DNA of 58,926 bases. It comes from Stomatohabitans albus (GTDB taxonomy: Bacteria; Actinomycetota; Nitriliruptoria; Euzebyales; Euzebyaceae). The position numbers and the translations under genes were made by a program. A model generated the notes under the pieces. That model had not been told where the DNA came from. It ran no database searches and saw only the letters and a program-made list of their open reading frames with translations. Location: the NCBI RefSeq assembly GCF_036336025.1, contig NZ_JAYKKE010000001.1:1052319-1111244 (forward strand), written 5' to 3'. How positions within the stretch are numbered: position 1 is the stretch's first letter; each line of letters begins with the position of its first letter. Positions 26,676-35,429 of this stretch are shown here, in pieces.

Positions 26676-27529
26676 CCACCGGCGTCGTCGTGGTGAGTCA
26701 CAATACACGCGACGATGCACTAGCCTGTCTAGCCTCACTCCAGCATGCTGGCGCCGACCAGGTTGTTCTTGTTGATAGCGGTTCCAGTGACGGAACTGCC
26801 CGTGCCGTCAAAGCCGCATTCCCCGAAATCTCCGTTCTTGCAGGACCGAATGTGGGATTTGGGAAAGCCTGTAACCGTGGTGTCCAAGAGCTTGACACGG
26901 ATTATGTGGTCGTTGCTAACGCTGATGTTCGTTTTGATCCCAATTCAGCCGGAGCTTTGGGTGCATTTTTAGATGCCAATCCCACGGTCGGTATTGTCGG
27001 ACCCGCCATTACCCATCCTGATGGTCGTCCACAGGCAAGCGCACGAACCTTCCCTGACCTAGGAACTGCGGTAGGGCATGCTGCCTTGAGTTTGGTCTGG
27101 CCTGACAATCCATTCACGCGCCGCTATCGCATGGCTGGATGGGACAAAACCAGTCAGCGCGATGTGGATTGGGTTAGTGGTGCTTGTCTGGCTATCCGGC
27201 GTCAGGTGTGGGATCAGCTCGGCGGTTTTGATCCGGCATATTTTATGTTTGTTGAAGATGTGGACCTATCTTGGCGTGCCCACAAACACGGGTGGCGTGT
27301 GGTGTTTAGCCCGGTCGCCCATGTCACCCATTCGGTTGGGTCATCCGTAGCTGGACGGAAAGCAACGATGGTTCGTGCACATGTGCGTAGTTTGGACTAT
27401 TTCATTACCAATCGGTATGCCTATCCGCTGCCTATCCGCGTAGCAATGCGTGCCGGAATGACGATTTGGGCTGTTAGCGTTGTGAGCTGGGGTGCCCTCT
27501 CGTCACGCACCCACGGTCAGCTTGGCTAG
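26672..27529 (+). CDS. Family 2 glycosyltransferase, rhamnosyltransferase-like
   Basis: 285 residues, GTG start overlapping rmlD. GT-A fold signs: VVVSHNTRDDALACLASL, VDSGSSDGTA, the nucleotide-sugar acidic motif VVANADVRFDP, and the acceptor-side SGACLAIRRQVWDQLGGFDPAYFMFVEDVDLSWRAHKHGW. The layout matches WbbL-type dTDP-rhamnosyltransferases, and coupling to rmlD supports rhamnose as donor. Probably acts at the cytoplasmic membrane on a lipid-linked acceptor. The C-terminal about 25 residues are hydrophobic. Confidence 0.88.
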   Translation: MTTGVVVVSHNTRDDALACLASLQHAGADQVVLVDSGSSDGTARAVKAAFPEISVLAGPNVGFGKACNRGVQELDTDYVVVANADVRFDPNSAGALGAFLDANPTVGIVGPAITHPDGRPQASARTFPDLGTAVGHAALSLVWPDNPFTRRYRMAGWDKTSQRDVDWVSGACLAIRRQVWDQLGGFDPAYFMFVEDVDLSWRAHKHGWRVVFSPVAHVTHSVGSSVAGRKATMVRAHVRSLDYFITNRYAYPLPIRVAMRAGMTIWAVSVVSWGALSSRTHGQLG

Positions 27530-27624
27530 TTCTTGACCTTTTGAAATCATTACGCTGGACTTTCTTGGGCTTTAGGCCAATAGCAACAACCTGCTATATC
27601 TGGCCGACCAGGCATTCTGGGCCC

Positions 27625-30201
27625 ATGCGTTTACTTCCCTGGCTCTCCACGCTATCCGCGTCAATACTGCTAACCGCTACGACCTTAGGTACTCCGGTGA
27701 CAGCCCAATCAGAATCAACGCTTGGAGCTGAAATTACCCAAGGTGATGAACAGGTTGAGGATTTAAGCCGTGTGACGGCCCTCCAACTTGAAGAAGAACG
27801 GACTGGTGTCCGAGAGGAGGGTGAGCCTCCAGGGGGCCCACTTGCCCCTGAGCCAAATGAAGCTGAATGGTCATCTCCAGACGCGGTTACTTCGTTAGGC
27901 GGTAATGGGGCAGGGAAATCCCTCGGTGTGTTGGGGGATGACGATGTAAACGCACTCATCAAGCGAAGCGGGTGCGCCCCGTCAGGGGGTGTACAACTCG
28001 ATGCACCAGCAGCTACGAAGAGCGAAGTGAATTTCTTTGGTGGTGGCTGGGGCCATGGTGCCGGGCTGAGCCAGTACGGTTCCTTAGGTGCGGTGCGTCT
28101 GGGGTGCAATTACGCCCAAATCTTGACGACTTATTTCGCGAATACGACGATTAAATCTATCCCTTGGAATGACCCGATTCGGGTTGAAGCTGCCCCTGAT
28201 GTCAACACGATGACGTTAACGGCAGATGCTGGTTCTATCCCGTGGCAAGTATGTAACCGAGATGGGAGTGGGTGCTCTACGGTGGCAACTCAACCTCAGG
28301 GACAGACATGGGTCGGTATCCGTAACGGTGGTAACTGGGTAATCAAGCGTGGCTCGTCAACCGTGTTCCAGGGCACATTAGGCAGGGCGAGCAGCCAACG
28401 TCTGCGGGCGGTGCTGAGTGAATCCAACGCCAACGTGATGCGTGTGGTTAATGTAAAAGAAGCGCGGTATGACGACGGACGTGAAAATAGATACCGCTGG
28501 GGGCACCTTGACTTGATGCCAGCCAATAGCCATGGACGCAAAGGCAACCTTGTACTGACCGTACCCTCAATGAACCTCTATTTGCGTGGCCTTGGTGAGA
28601 TTTCATCAGCATGGCCAGTGGAAGTACAAAAAGTTCAAGCGGTAACGGCTCGAACCTTTGTAACCAATAAATTACAAACCCGTAAAGGCTCTGCGTTCAG
28701 CGCCACCTGTGACTGTGATATCCGGTCGTCAACAAGTGATCAGTACTACAAAGGCTGGGATCACGAACGTTGGGATACCAAGGGCTATTGGCGTCAGGGA
28801 ATTGACGCAACGGGTTCACAAAATGTGGTGATCAACGGCTCTCCCATTAACTCCTATTTTTCAGCTGCTACCGGTGGTGTCGTGACGACCGGCGACTTTG
28901 TATGGGGCGGTACACGTCCACCGTTTTCGAAGCGATTTGATGATTCTCGCTGGGAACAGGCCGCCAAATTTGACCGTACTCGCTGGGTCAAAGGGTTCAG
29001 TAAAGCTGAGCTTGGCCGCAAGTTAGGCATCGGTACCTATGTGCGCCACAAGCTCAACGGTCCTTTTGAACCAGGTGGGCGTATTGGCCGTGAAGGGGTC
29101 ACCTTTGTTGGTACCAGTGGCTCGGTGACGTTGAAGGGGCAAGACCCACGATTCAAATTGGGGCTGCATTCAATGTGGTTCCGTATTGATGAGAAGCTCC
29201 CACCGATTCCGTCGGGGCTTCCACAAGGACCTGATAACAGTGGTGGGTCTGCCGCACCGGCACCAGCCAACCCAACCCCTGCCCACCCAATGAAACGGGT
29301 GTCCGGTTCGAATCGAGTCCTCACTGCCATTGCCGCAGCGCAGCATTGGCCCCAAGCTGACCACGTTGTTGTGGCTTCGGAAGGTGACTGGCACGGTGCC
29401 CTATCAGCAGGTCCTTATGCGGCTGCGAAGAACGCCCCACTGTTATTAACCAATAGCCAAACGCTGAACACCGAAGTTGCCAATGAGATCCGGCGTCTTA
29501 AGCCAAAGGCAATCACGTTGGTGGGTGGTCATGCTGCGGTGAGTGCGCAAGTTGAGCGCGCACTCGGCACTATTGCCAACGTAACACGCCATTTTGGTCC
29601 CACCGCTCAAGACACGGCAGTGGCCTTGGCCTTACATTCTGGTTCACCTACAGACACGATTGTCGTGGTGAGTGATTCCGCATGGCCAGACGCGGTGAGT
29701 GCGTCAGGACTTGCCCGTGGTGTTCATACCCCGCTCGTCCTCTTTTCAGCGAAGAACCAAGTCTATAGCGCAACGGTAGATGCGATTCGGGCACGCCGTC
29801 CGAAACGTATTGTGATGGTGGGCGGAACGGCTGCCTTATCTGAAGATGTACGCCGACAATTGTCGAATACGGGAATCCCGGTTGAACGCCTGTCGGGGTC
29901 GAACCGACTGCTCACGAGCCACGCGGTTGTCACCTATGCGCTGGGCGGGTCAAAAGGCCGTGTTCCATTGATTGTGGCAGGTTCACATGGTTGGGCCGAT
30001 GCCTTATCCGCCGGCCCGCTAGCCGCACGAATCGGCGGGCATGTCCTGCTTGTACCCCAAGCTACGATGAGCGATAGCGGTGATACGGCGAGGACACTAG
30101 ACGCAACTCGTGATCGTTGGTCCGAAGGCTTCATTATGGGAGGTCGAGCCGCGGTGAGCCAGGGGGTCCAAGATGGGCTTGAGGTGCGATACCGCAATTA
30201 G
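27625..30201 (+). CDS. Secreted SpoIID/LytB-domain protein with three cell-wall-binding type 2 repeats
   Basis: 858 residues. A signal peptide (1-27, ending VTAQS) is followed by an acidic spacer, a SpoIID/LytB region (about 135-520) and three cell-wall-binding repeats of about 95 residues (about 556-858), each with (V/R)xRxSGxxR, a (W/H)xDALSAGP-type core and VxGGxAAxS. SpoIID enzymes are lytic transglycosylases acting on denuded glycan. GGGWGHGAGLSQYG (about 140-153) comes before the NLYLRGLGEISSAWP segment with its Glu325; in Bacillus SpoIID the order is reversed. Starting at ATG 27625 puts the signal peptide at the N-terminus. Located after the rhamnose genes; role probably envelope remodelling. 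Confidence 0.88.
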   Translation: MRLLPWLSTLSASILLTATTLGTPVTAQSESTLGAEITQGDEQVEDLSRVTALQLEEERTGVREEGEPPGGPLAPEPNEAEWSSPDAVTSLGGNGAGKSLGVLGDDDVNALIKRSGCAPSGGVQLDAPAATKSEVNFFGGGWGHGAGLSQYGSLGAVRLGCNYAQILTTYFANTTIKSIPWNDPIRVEAAPDVNTMTLTADAGSIPWQVCNRDGSGCSTVATQPQGQTWVGIRNGGNWVIKRGSSTVFQGTLGRASSQRLRAVLSESNANVMRVVNVKEARYDDGRENRYRWGHLDLMPANSHGRKGNLVLTVPSMNLYLRGLGEISSAWPVEVQKVQAVTARTFVTNKLQTRKGSAFSATCDCDIRSSTSDQYYKGWDHERWDTKGYWRQGIDATGSQNVVINGSPINSYFSAATGGVVTTGDFVWGGTRPPFSKRFDDSRWEQAAKFDRTRWVKGFSKAELGRKLGIGTYVRHKLNGPFEPGGRIGREGVTFVGTSGSVTLKGQDPRFKLGLHSMWFRIDEKLPPIPSGLPQGPDNSGGSAAPAPANPTPAHPMKRVSGSNRVLTAIAAAQHWPQADHVVVASEGDWHGALSAGPYAAAKNAPLLLTNSQTLNTEVANEIRRLKPKAITLVGGHAAVSAQVERALGTIANVTRHFGPTAQDTAVALALHSGSPTDTIVVVSDSAWPDAVSASGLARGVHTPLVLFSAKNQVYSATVDAIRARRPKRIVMVGGTAALSEDVRRQLSNTGIPVERLSGSNRLLTSHAVVTYALGGSKGRVPLIVAGSHGWADALSAGPLAARIGGHVLLVPQATMSDSGDTARTLDATRDRWSEGFIMGGRAAVSQGVQDGLEVRYRN

Positions 30202-30240
30202 GTACGGGTACTGACGCATCGATCGGTGCTTAGGAACAAG

Positions 30241-30276
30241 CAAACACAGCAAACTGCCTCTGGTTTGCTGTGTTTG
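30241..30276 (+). terminator. Terminator after the SpoIID-like gene
   Basis: CAAACACAGCAAAC pairs with GTTTGCTGTGTTTG, 14 bp perfect with an 8-base loop. It is 39 bases after the stop and between convergent genes, so it may act in both directions; the T-run on the plus strand is weak. Confidence 0.7.
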
Positions 30277-30321
30277 TACTACTGGCTTCTATAGGTATGT
30301 CACTAGACCTTCACACCGACT

Positions 30322-31356
30322 TCAGTACGTGTTCGCAAAGAATCCACTCACAAGGTCAGGGGGCACCGACGCCAAATCGGTGTGCATCCATCGAGGATTC
30401 TTGTCTTTATCGACGAGCTGAGCACGTACCCCTTCATCAAAATCTGAATCGGCCTGCGCGAAGTGGGTGGCGATGGCTAGGTCTGCATCTAATACCGCAG
30501 CCAGGGAAGGGGCGCCTGCCGCAAGTTGTAATGCACACAAAATCACATGCATCGACAGTGGGCTGTATTCGGCCATGGCATCAGCAGCATCTTGGGCCTC
30601 TTGTTCTGGTCTGGCCCGGAGTCGTTCAAGAATGGTCGCGGGGTCTGGTGCGTCAAAACAGGGATCTATCCATGCCTGCGCTGCACGCACGTCAGTTGTA
30701 TCGGGAACCGTGCCCATTTCGTCCAAGACAGTATCGGGATGCTCACCGGCTTCAAGGCGTGCAATTACGGTGGGGATCTGATTGTCGGGAATCAAGGTAT
30801 CTGCCAGATGTAACCCGATGGTTTGTGCTGGTGACCCAATCGCCCCCGTCATAGCAAATGCAAATCCAGTTTTACCTGGTGATCTGGTGGCTAATGGCCA
30901 GGTCATGCCGACATCGCACCAAAACCCGATACGGCCTTCGGGCATTGCCGTCTTGGTTGTCTCAGTAACGACACGATGTGACGCATGGGCACTGATTCCC
31001 AAGCCACCCCCCATGACAATGCCATGCATAATCGCCACGACTGGTTTGGCATAGGAGGCAATGAGCTTGATCATCCCGTATTCAACTTTGAAGAAGGATT
31101 CAGGTTCACCGGCTATACGATGCTCTCGAACGGCAACAACGTCGCCACCAGCACATAACCCGCGACCTTCACCGGTAATGACAATCGTTTGGACCTCGTC
31201 TTGGGTTTCCCAGTCGATGAGCGCTTGGCAGACGGCCAAACACATATCGGTATTCAAACTATTGAGGGCTTGAGGCCGATTTAAATGAATACGCCCCACC
31301 GCGCCCTCAACGCCAACAAGGACAAGATCAGTGATATCGCTCCGATTCAAAACCAT
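30322..31356 (-). CDS. 3-hydroxyisobutyryl-CoA hydrolase / enoyl-CoA hydratase-isomerase family
   Basis: 344 residues. Crotonase fold with GEGRGLCAGGDV (about 63-74, oxyanion hole), HGIVMGGGLGIS (about 110-121) and MPEGRIGFWCDVGMTW, where Glu and Asp correspond to the catalytic pair of HIBYL-CoA hydrolase. The extended C-terminus and the length fit HIBCH rather than plain enoyl-CoA hydratase. It hydrolyses 3-hydroxyisobutyryl-CoA in valine breakdown, which leads to propionyl-CoA and thus to the carboxylase and mutase in this window. The usual FFPDVGG is FWCDVGM here. No clear Shine-Dalgarno. Confidence 0.85.
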   Translation of the reverse strand: MVLNRSDITDLVLVGVEGAVGRIHLNRPQALNSLNTDMCLAVCQALIDWETQDEVQTIVITGEGRGLCAGGDVVAVREHRIAGEPESFFKVEYGMIKLIASYAKPVVAIMHGIVMGGGLGISAHASHRVVTETTKTAMPEGRIGFWCDVGMTWPLATRSPGKTGFAFAMTGAIGSPAQTIGLHLADTLIPDNQIPTVIARLEAGEHPDTVLDEMGTVPDTTDVRAAQAWIDPCFDAPDPATILERLRARPEQEAQDAADAMAEYSPLSMHVILCALQLAAGAPSLAAVLDADLAIATHFAQADSDFDEGVRAQLVDKDKNPRWMHTDLASVPPDLVSGFFANTY

Positions 31357-31494
31357 GTGCTAAACCGTAGTGCGAACGAGAAGGCCATCAGTCTGTTTTC
31401 TTACGCAAATGGCCTCAATGTTTTCATCCATCTTCACGGTGTGAGGAGGCGTGTTCACTAAAGGATGTCAGCATCATCCGATGGCATTGGTTAG

Positions 31495-32721
31495 CTAGTA
31501 GGGCAGCCGTTCTGGTTGGACGAGCACATTTTGTGTTAATGCTGCTCGGCGAACCACAACGCTTAGCCCCAATGTCGCCACGATGGCGCCGAGAGCGCTC
31601 GCAGCAACGATGAGTTCACTCATCGGCAATGGGATCACCATGGTGCCTATCGCTGTAGCAACGAGACCGATAATCCAGGGAACAGCCATATCACGTTCGG
31701 CATGAAGAGCGATAAGTACTTGACCCAGTAAAAGCGCAACCATGGTGGCAATGACAGCCACCCCAGTAAAACCGGCCAGTACAAATGAGGGGCGCAGATT
31801 ATTGCCATACGCCAGGGCCACAACGGGTGGACCAATAAGCCCACCCCCGATGTAGGCCGCAATGAGGCTGGCCGTTGCTACCGCGAGCACACGGTTCATC
31901 GCCATTGCGATGCGGTGCCGGTCATTACCTTGGGCAATAGCCAGCAAGGGTGGCAAGATACGAGCGAGGAGTCCACCGTGGAGAAAGACAAGGGGAGCAC
32001 GGCCCAAGGTGGTGGTGACAAAGACGAGACTGGTTACCTGCGGTCCGGCGCCCAGTAACGCTACCGCCAACGGAGCCCCTGCTAAGAGGAGCTGGCTTAT
32101 CCCATTGCTGACCGTTGTGTTCAACAGGTAGTAGGCAGGAAATGGGGCGTCTGCACGAGTAAATCGGCCACCAAAGCCCAACCATCCAAGGACCACCACA
32201 ATGGGACCGATTGGCATGATTGCACCCCACGCCCACGGGGGGACCACAAGTAAGGCGAGGCCGATAGCCAAACCAAGCCGTATGAGGGCTTCTGCACCGT
32301 TTAAGACGCCAAATGCGGTAAAGGATTCATTTGCAGCCAGTTGGCCGCGAGCAACGATGAGCGACCCGTATGCCAAGGTGATAGCCCCAGCGATAAGCCC
32401 CCACGTCCAATCCCCGCCGTGAAATAGCTGCTCAGCTGCGATTGATCCAATTGCGGTGACAATACCGGCAAGCCCGATCACCCAACCGGCTACCCAAGGG
32501 GCTACCCCGCGATGCCGTGTCACCCAGGCTTCGATATTCAACAAGGTGATACTGACAACCAAGTATTGAATCGTCCATAGCACTGCGATATTCGCGTAGG
32601 CGGTATCGCCTAGGACGCGAACGCCCAGGATAGAAAAGACGTACCCAGCAATGCCACTAATGGCACTCCCAAGTACCACCGCACGGGTATGCCGAGGGGT
32701 AGATCGTTGTTCTTCGCTCAT
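31495..32721 (-). CDS. Polysaccharide flippase-like membrane protein (MOP/Wzx superfamily)
   Basis: 408 residues, about 12 hydrophobic helices. The N-terminal GSAISGIAGYVFSILGVRVLG with a following polar pattern fits oligosaccharide flippases, which move lipid-linked glycans outward. Nearby LCP, GT2 and WecA-like genes support a polymer-export role, but sequence alone does not define the substrate. The ATG at 32721 (MSEEQ) is assumed; an in-frame start 12 bases upstream is possible. No Shine-Dalgarno is clear. Divergent from rarA. Confidence 0.7.
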   Translation of the reverse strand: MSEEQRSTPRHTRAVVLGSAISGIAGYVFSILGVRVLGDTAYANIAVLWTIQYLVVSITLLNIEAWVTRHRGVAPWVAGWVIGLAGIVTAIGSIAAEQLFHGGDWTWGLIAGAITLAYGSLIVARGQLAANESFTAFGVLNGAEALIRLGLAIGLALLVVPPWAWGAIMPIGPIVVVLGWLGFGGRFTRADAPFPAYYLLNTTVSNGISQLLLAGAPLAVALLGAGPQVTSLVFVTTTLGRAPLVFLHGGLLARILPPLLAIAQGNDRHRIAMAMNRVLAVATASLIAAYIGGGLIGPPVVALAYGNNLRPSFVLAGFTGVAVIATMVALLLGQVLIALHAERDMAVPWIIGLVATAIGTMVIPLPMSELIVAASALGAIVATLGLSVVVRRAALTQNVLVQPERLPY

Positions 32722-32795
32722 TTTGACGCACAATAGCGTTCATGGCGGCAAACTACAGCCTTGGGTAATCAGGAAAAGGCCCGTAACGTGGTGGT

Positions 32796-34133
32796 ATGCC
32801 TGGCACGCTTTTTGATTCCACCCCTGACAAAGACGGTTCTTTTGAGCCTGCAGCCCCTCAGTCCGAGGTAGCGGCACATGCTCCGCTTGCTGCTCGGATG
32901 CGACCAACCTCATTGGATGAGGTGTTGGGTCAAGACCATCTCGTTGGGCCAAACGGGCCGATTCGTAAAACCCTTGAAGCAGGCCAGATTCCATCAATCA
33001 TTCTGTGGGGGCCACCCGGCACAGGGAAAACAACGATGGCGGGCATTATCGCTCAAACTGCCGGCTATCACCTTCATGAAATCAGCGCCACGGCGGCTGG
33101 AGTGAAAGATGTCCGGGCAGCGGTTGCTGAAGCCATCGAACGGCGTCGGCGAACGGGTCGAAATACCGTGGTGTTTATTGACGAGATTCACCGGTTTAAC
33201 AAGGGCCAGCAAGATGCGTTGTTACCCAGTGTGGAGGCGGGTGACGTCACCTTGATCGGTGCCACTACCGAAAACCCATCATTTGAAGTGAATGCGGCCC
33301 TACTGAGTCGTTCGATGTTGTACCGAACGAATGAACTTGATGCAGACGCAATGGGTGTGCTTATCGATCGGGCTATTACTGATCGTTCATTGTTGGTACA
33401 TCGTATTGAAGATGAGGCAAAAACGGCGTTGGTACATGCGGCTGACGGTGATGCACGAGTAGCACTCACTGGACTTGAAGCTGCCGCAAGTATGGCTAGA
33501 GACATCATTACCGTTACCGATATCCGGACGGCGCTAGCGAATCCTCATCTGCGCTATGACAAAGGCGGGGACCACCACTATGACCAGGTCAGTGCATTTA
33601 TAAAAAGTATGCGAGGATCCGATGTTCACGCGGCCTTATATTGGCTGACTCGCATGTTGGCTGGTGGCGAGGACCCAAGATTTCTTGCCCGACGCATGAT
33701 TATTTTGGCGAGTGAGGATATTGGCCTTGCTGATCCCAATGCACTTGTGCAAGCAACAGCAGCATTTGACGCTCTAGAAAAAATTGGGCTACCCGAAGCA
33801 AGGTATGCATTGAGTCAAGCTTGTCTTTACCTTTCCCTTGCCCCAAAATCGAACAGTGTTACGCGTGCGATGCACAACGCAGATGCTGAAGTTGACCGAT
33901 TGGGTAATGCTCCTGTACCGTTGCACTTGCGTGATAGTCACTATAAAGGCGCGAAAAACCTTGGACATGGTGACGGGTATTACTATCCGCATAACGACCC
34001 GCGTGGTTGGGTAGAGCAACAATATGGGCCCGATGGGTTACGGCGAATCTATTCGCCAGGTAAACACGGCCATGAAGAAAACATTACGAAATGGAGAAGG
34101 GATAGAGGGCATCCCGGGGTTTCCTCAGGGTGA
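32796..34133 (+). CDS. rarA: Replication-associated recombination protein A (RarA/MgsA ATPase)
   Basis: 445 residues, AAA+ ATPase of the clamp-loader-like group that acts at stalled forks. Walker A GPPGTGKTT (about 71-79), Walker B VVFIDEIHRFN and the sensor-1 stretch LIGATTENPSFEVNAALLSR are intact. The C-terminal tetramerisation part contains KSMRGSDVHAALYWLTRML and ARRMIILASEDIGLADP. It lacks a fused partner domain. Normal length. Confidence 0.95.
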   Translation: MPGTLFDSTPDKDGSFEPAAPQSEVAAHAPLAARMRPTSLDEVLGQDHLVGPNGPIRKTLEAGQIPSIILWGPPGTGKTTMAGIIAQTAGYHLHEISATAAGVKDVRAAVAEAIERRRRTGRNTVVFIDEIHRFNKGQQDALLPSVEAGDVTLIGATTENPSFEVNAALLSRSMLYRTNELDADAMGVLIDRAITDRSLLVHRIEDEAKTALVHAADGDARVALTGLEAAASMARDIITVTDIRTALANPHLRYDKGGDHHYDQVSAFIKSMRGSDVHAALYWLTRMLAGGEDPRFLARRMIILASEDIGLADPNALVQATAAFDALEKIGLPEARYALSQACLYLSLAPKSNSVTRAMHNADAEVDRLGNAPVPLHLRDSHYKGAKNLGHGDGYYYPHNDPRGWVEQQYGPDGLRRIYSPGKHGHEENITKWRRDRGHPGVSSG

Positions 34134-34145
34134 AGGTGCGCTAAC

Positions 34146-34631
34146 GTGAAGATTATGAACGGTACTAATGACGCAAAACAGACCTTGGTGGTACTCAGTG
34201 GATATTTCAATCCCTTCCATATAGGACACCTCAGGATGTTCCAAGCTGCACGTCGTGATGGCGATCGGCTTGTTGTCATTGTCAATAATGACCATCAGCA
34301 AAAAATGAAAAAGGGCAAGGTGATCATGCCCGAGTCCGATCGCATTGAGATCGTGCGCAATATACGACTTGTTGATGAAGCCGTCCTTAGTAAGGACCAA
34401 GACCGTACCGTTTGCCAGACACTGGCATCCATAGCCGATTCTTACCAAGGCTGGAATATCATCTTTGGGAATGGGGGCGACCGGACAGACCCCAGTTCTG
34501 TTCCTGAATACACCGTGTGTTTGGACTATGGCATCGATATGGTGTTCGACTACGGCGGAACGGACAAGCTTGACTCCTCCACGCGGATTAACCAGGCGTT
34601 AGGCCAAGAAGCCGTTTCTCCTATCGGGTAG
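34146..34631 (+). CDS. HxGH nucleotidyltransferase, substrate unknown
   Basis: 161 residues, Rossmann-like cytidylyl/adenylyltransferase. The diagnostic SGYFNPFHIGHLRMF contains His25 and His28 of the HxGH motif. The expected second motif is not obvious; RTVCQTLASIADS occupies the region. Related enzymes activate phosphopantetheine, glycerol-3-phosphate or sugar phosphates; the short length does not discriminate. GAAGG lies 9 bases before GTG 34146; ATG 34155 is the alternative. It sits 12 bases after rarA and 5 bases before prmC, so it is likely co-transcribed with both. Confidence 0.8.
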   Translation: MKIMNGTNDAKQTLVVLSGYFNPFHIGHLRMFQAARRDGDRLVVIVNNDHQQKMKKGKVIMPESDRIEIVRNIRLVDEAVLSKDQDRTVCQTLASIADSYQGWNIIFGNGGDRTDPSSVPEYTVCLDYGIDMVFDYGGTDKLDSSTRINQALGQEAVSPIG

Positions 34632-34636
34632 CCCTG

Positions 34637-35413
34637 GTGGTGGATGCCAACGAGGCAATCCATCGCTTAAGGAATGCTGGCGTACCCAGCCCCGAAGCTG
34701 ATTGGCGCTGGATTAGTCAGGCAGGGCTGCGCGCGGATGAGCAAGAAGAGGCCTTACGGCGACGATGTGCCCGTGAACCTCTCCAATTGATTTTAGGAAC
34801 CGCACCGTTCCGCTATCTTGAGGTGGCCGTGCGCCGGGGCGTGTTTATTCCCCGTCCGGAAACAGAATGGCTGGTTCAAGTGTGCTTAGACCGTGCACTG
34901 TCTCCGGGTGCCCGCATCGTTGAGCCGTGCACCGGTACGGGAGCGATCGCTGCGGCACTAGCCATGGAGGCAAACCCGGAAGCTATTTGGGCAACAGATA
35001 TCAATCCCGAGGCGGTCGCATTAGCTACCCTCAATTGTGCGTCCTACCCGGTGGTGACCATAACCCAAGGCGATTTGTTGTCCTCTGTCCCATCCGATTG
35101 GGTCGGAACTGTTGATTTGCTCATCGCTAACCCGCCCTATCTTGACGCCAAGACGGTGCACTTAGCAGCGCCTGAAGTAAAAGATTGGGACCCGTACAAC
35201 GCGTTGGTTGGGCCTGGGGCTGAGGGGTGGGATAGTGTTCGAGACCTTATCGATCTGGCCCCACAGTGGTTGCGCCCAGGCGGGTGGTTAGCACTTGAGG
35301 ATGACCCGGCGCGGGTGTACAAGAGTGCCCAGCGTGCTGGCCAATGGGCAACGCGCACGGAAGTTATTGCTGACCTGGCTGGGCGTGAGCGTTTTGTGCT
35401 CGCCCAGTATTGA
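34637..35413 (+). CDS. prmC: Release factor glutamine methyltransferase
   Basis: 258 residues. Methylates the GGQ glutamine of peptide-chain release factors with S-adenosylmethionine. An N-terminal helical domain carries RLRNAGVPSPEADWRW; the methyltransferase domain has RPETEWLV, the SAM loop EPCTGTGAIAAALA, and NPPY at 165-168, the amide-binding motif. GTG start at 34637. In many actinobacteria prmC lies in a block with prfA and the ATP synthase operon; here prfA is absent but the ATP synthase is close. Confidence 0.92.
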   Translation: MVDANEAIHRLRNAGVPSPEADWRWISQAGLRADEQEEALRRRCAREPLQLILGTAPFRYLEVAVRRGVFIPRPETEWLVQVCLDRALSPGARIVEPCTGTGAIAAALAMEANPEAIWATDINPEAVALATLNCASYPVVTITQGDLLSSVPSDWVGTVDLLIANPPYLDAKTVHLAAPEVKDWDPYNALVGPGAEGWDSVRDLIDLAPQWLRPGGWLALEDDPARVYKSAQRAGQWATRTEVIADLAGRERFVLAQY

Positions 35414-35429
35414 GCGGCACCTACGTCGG

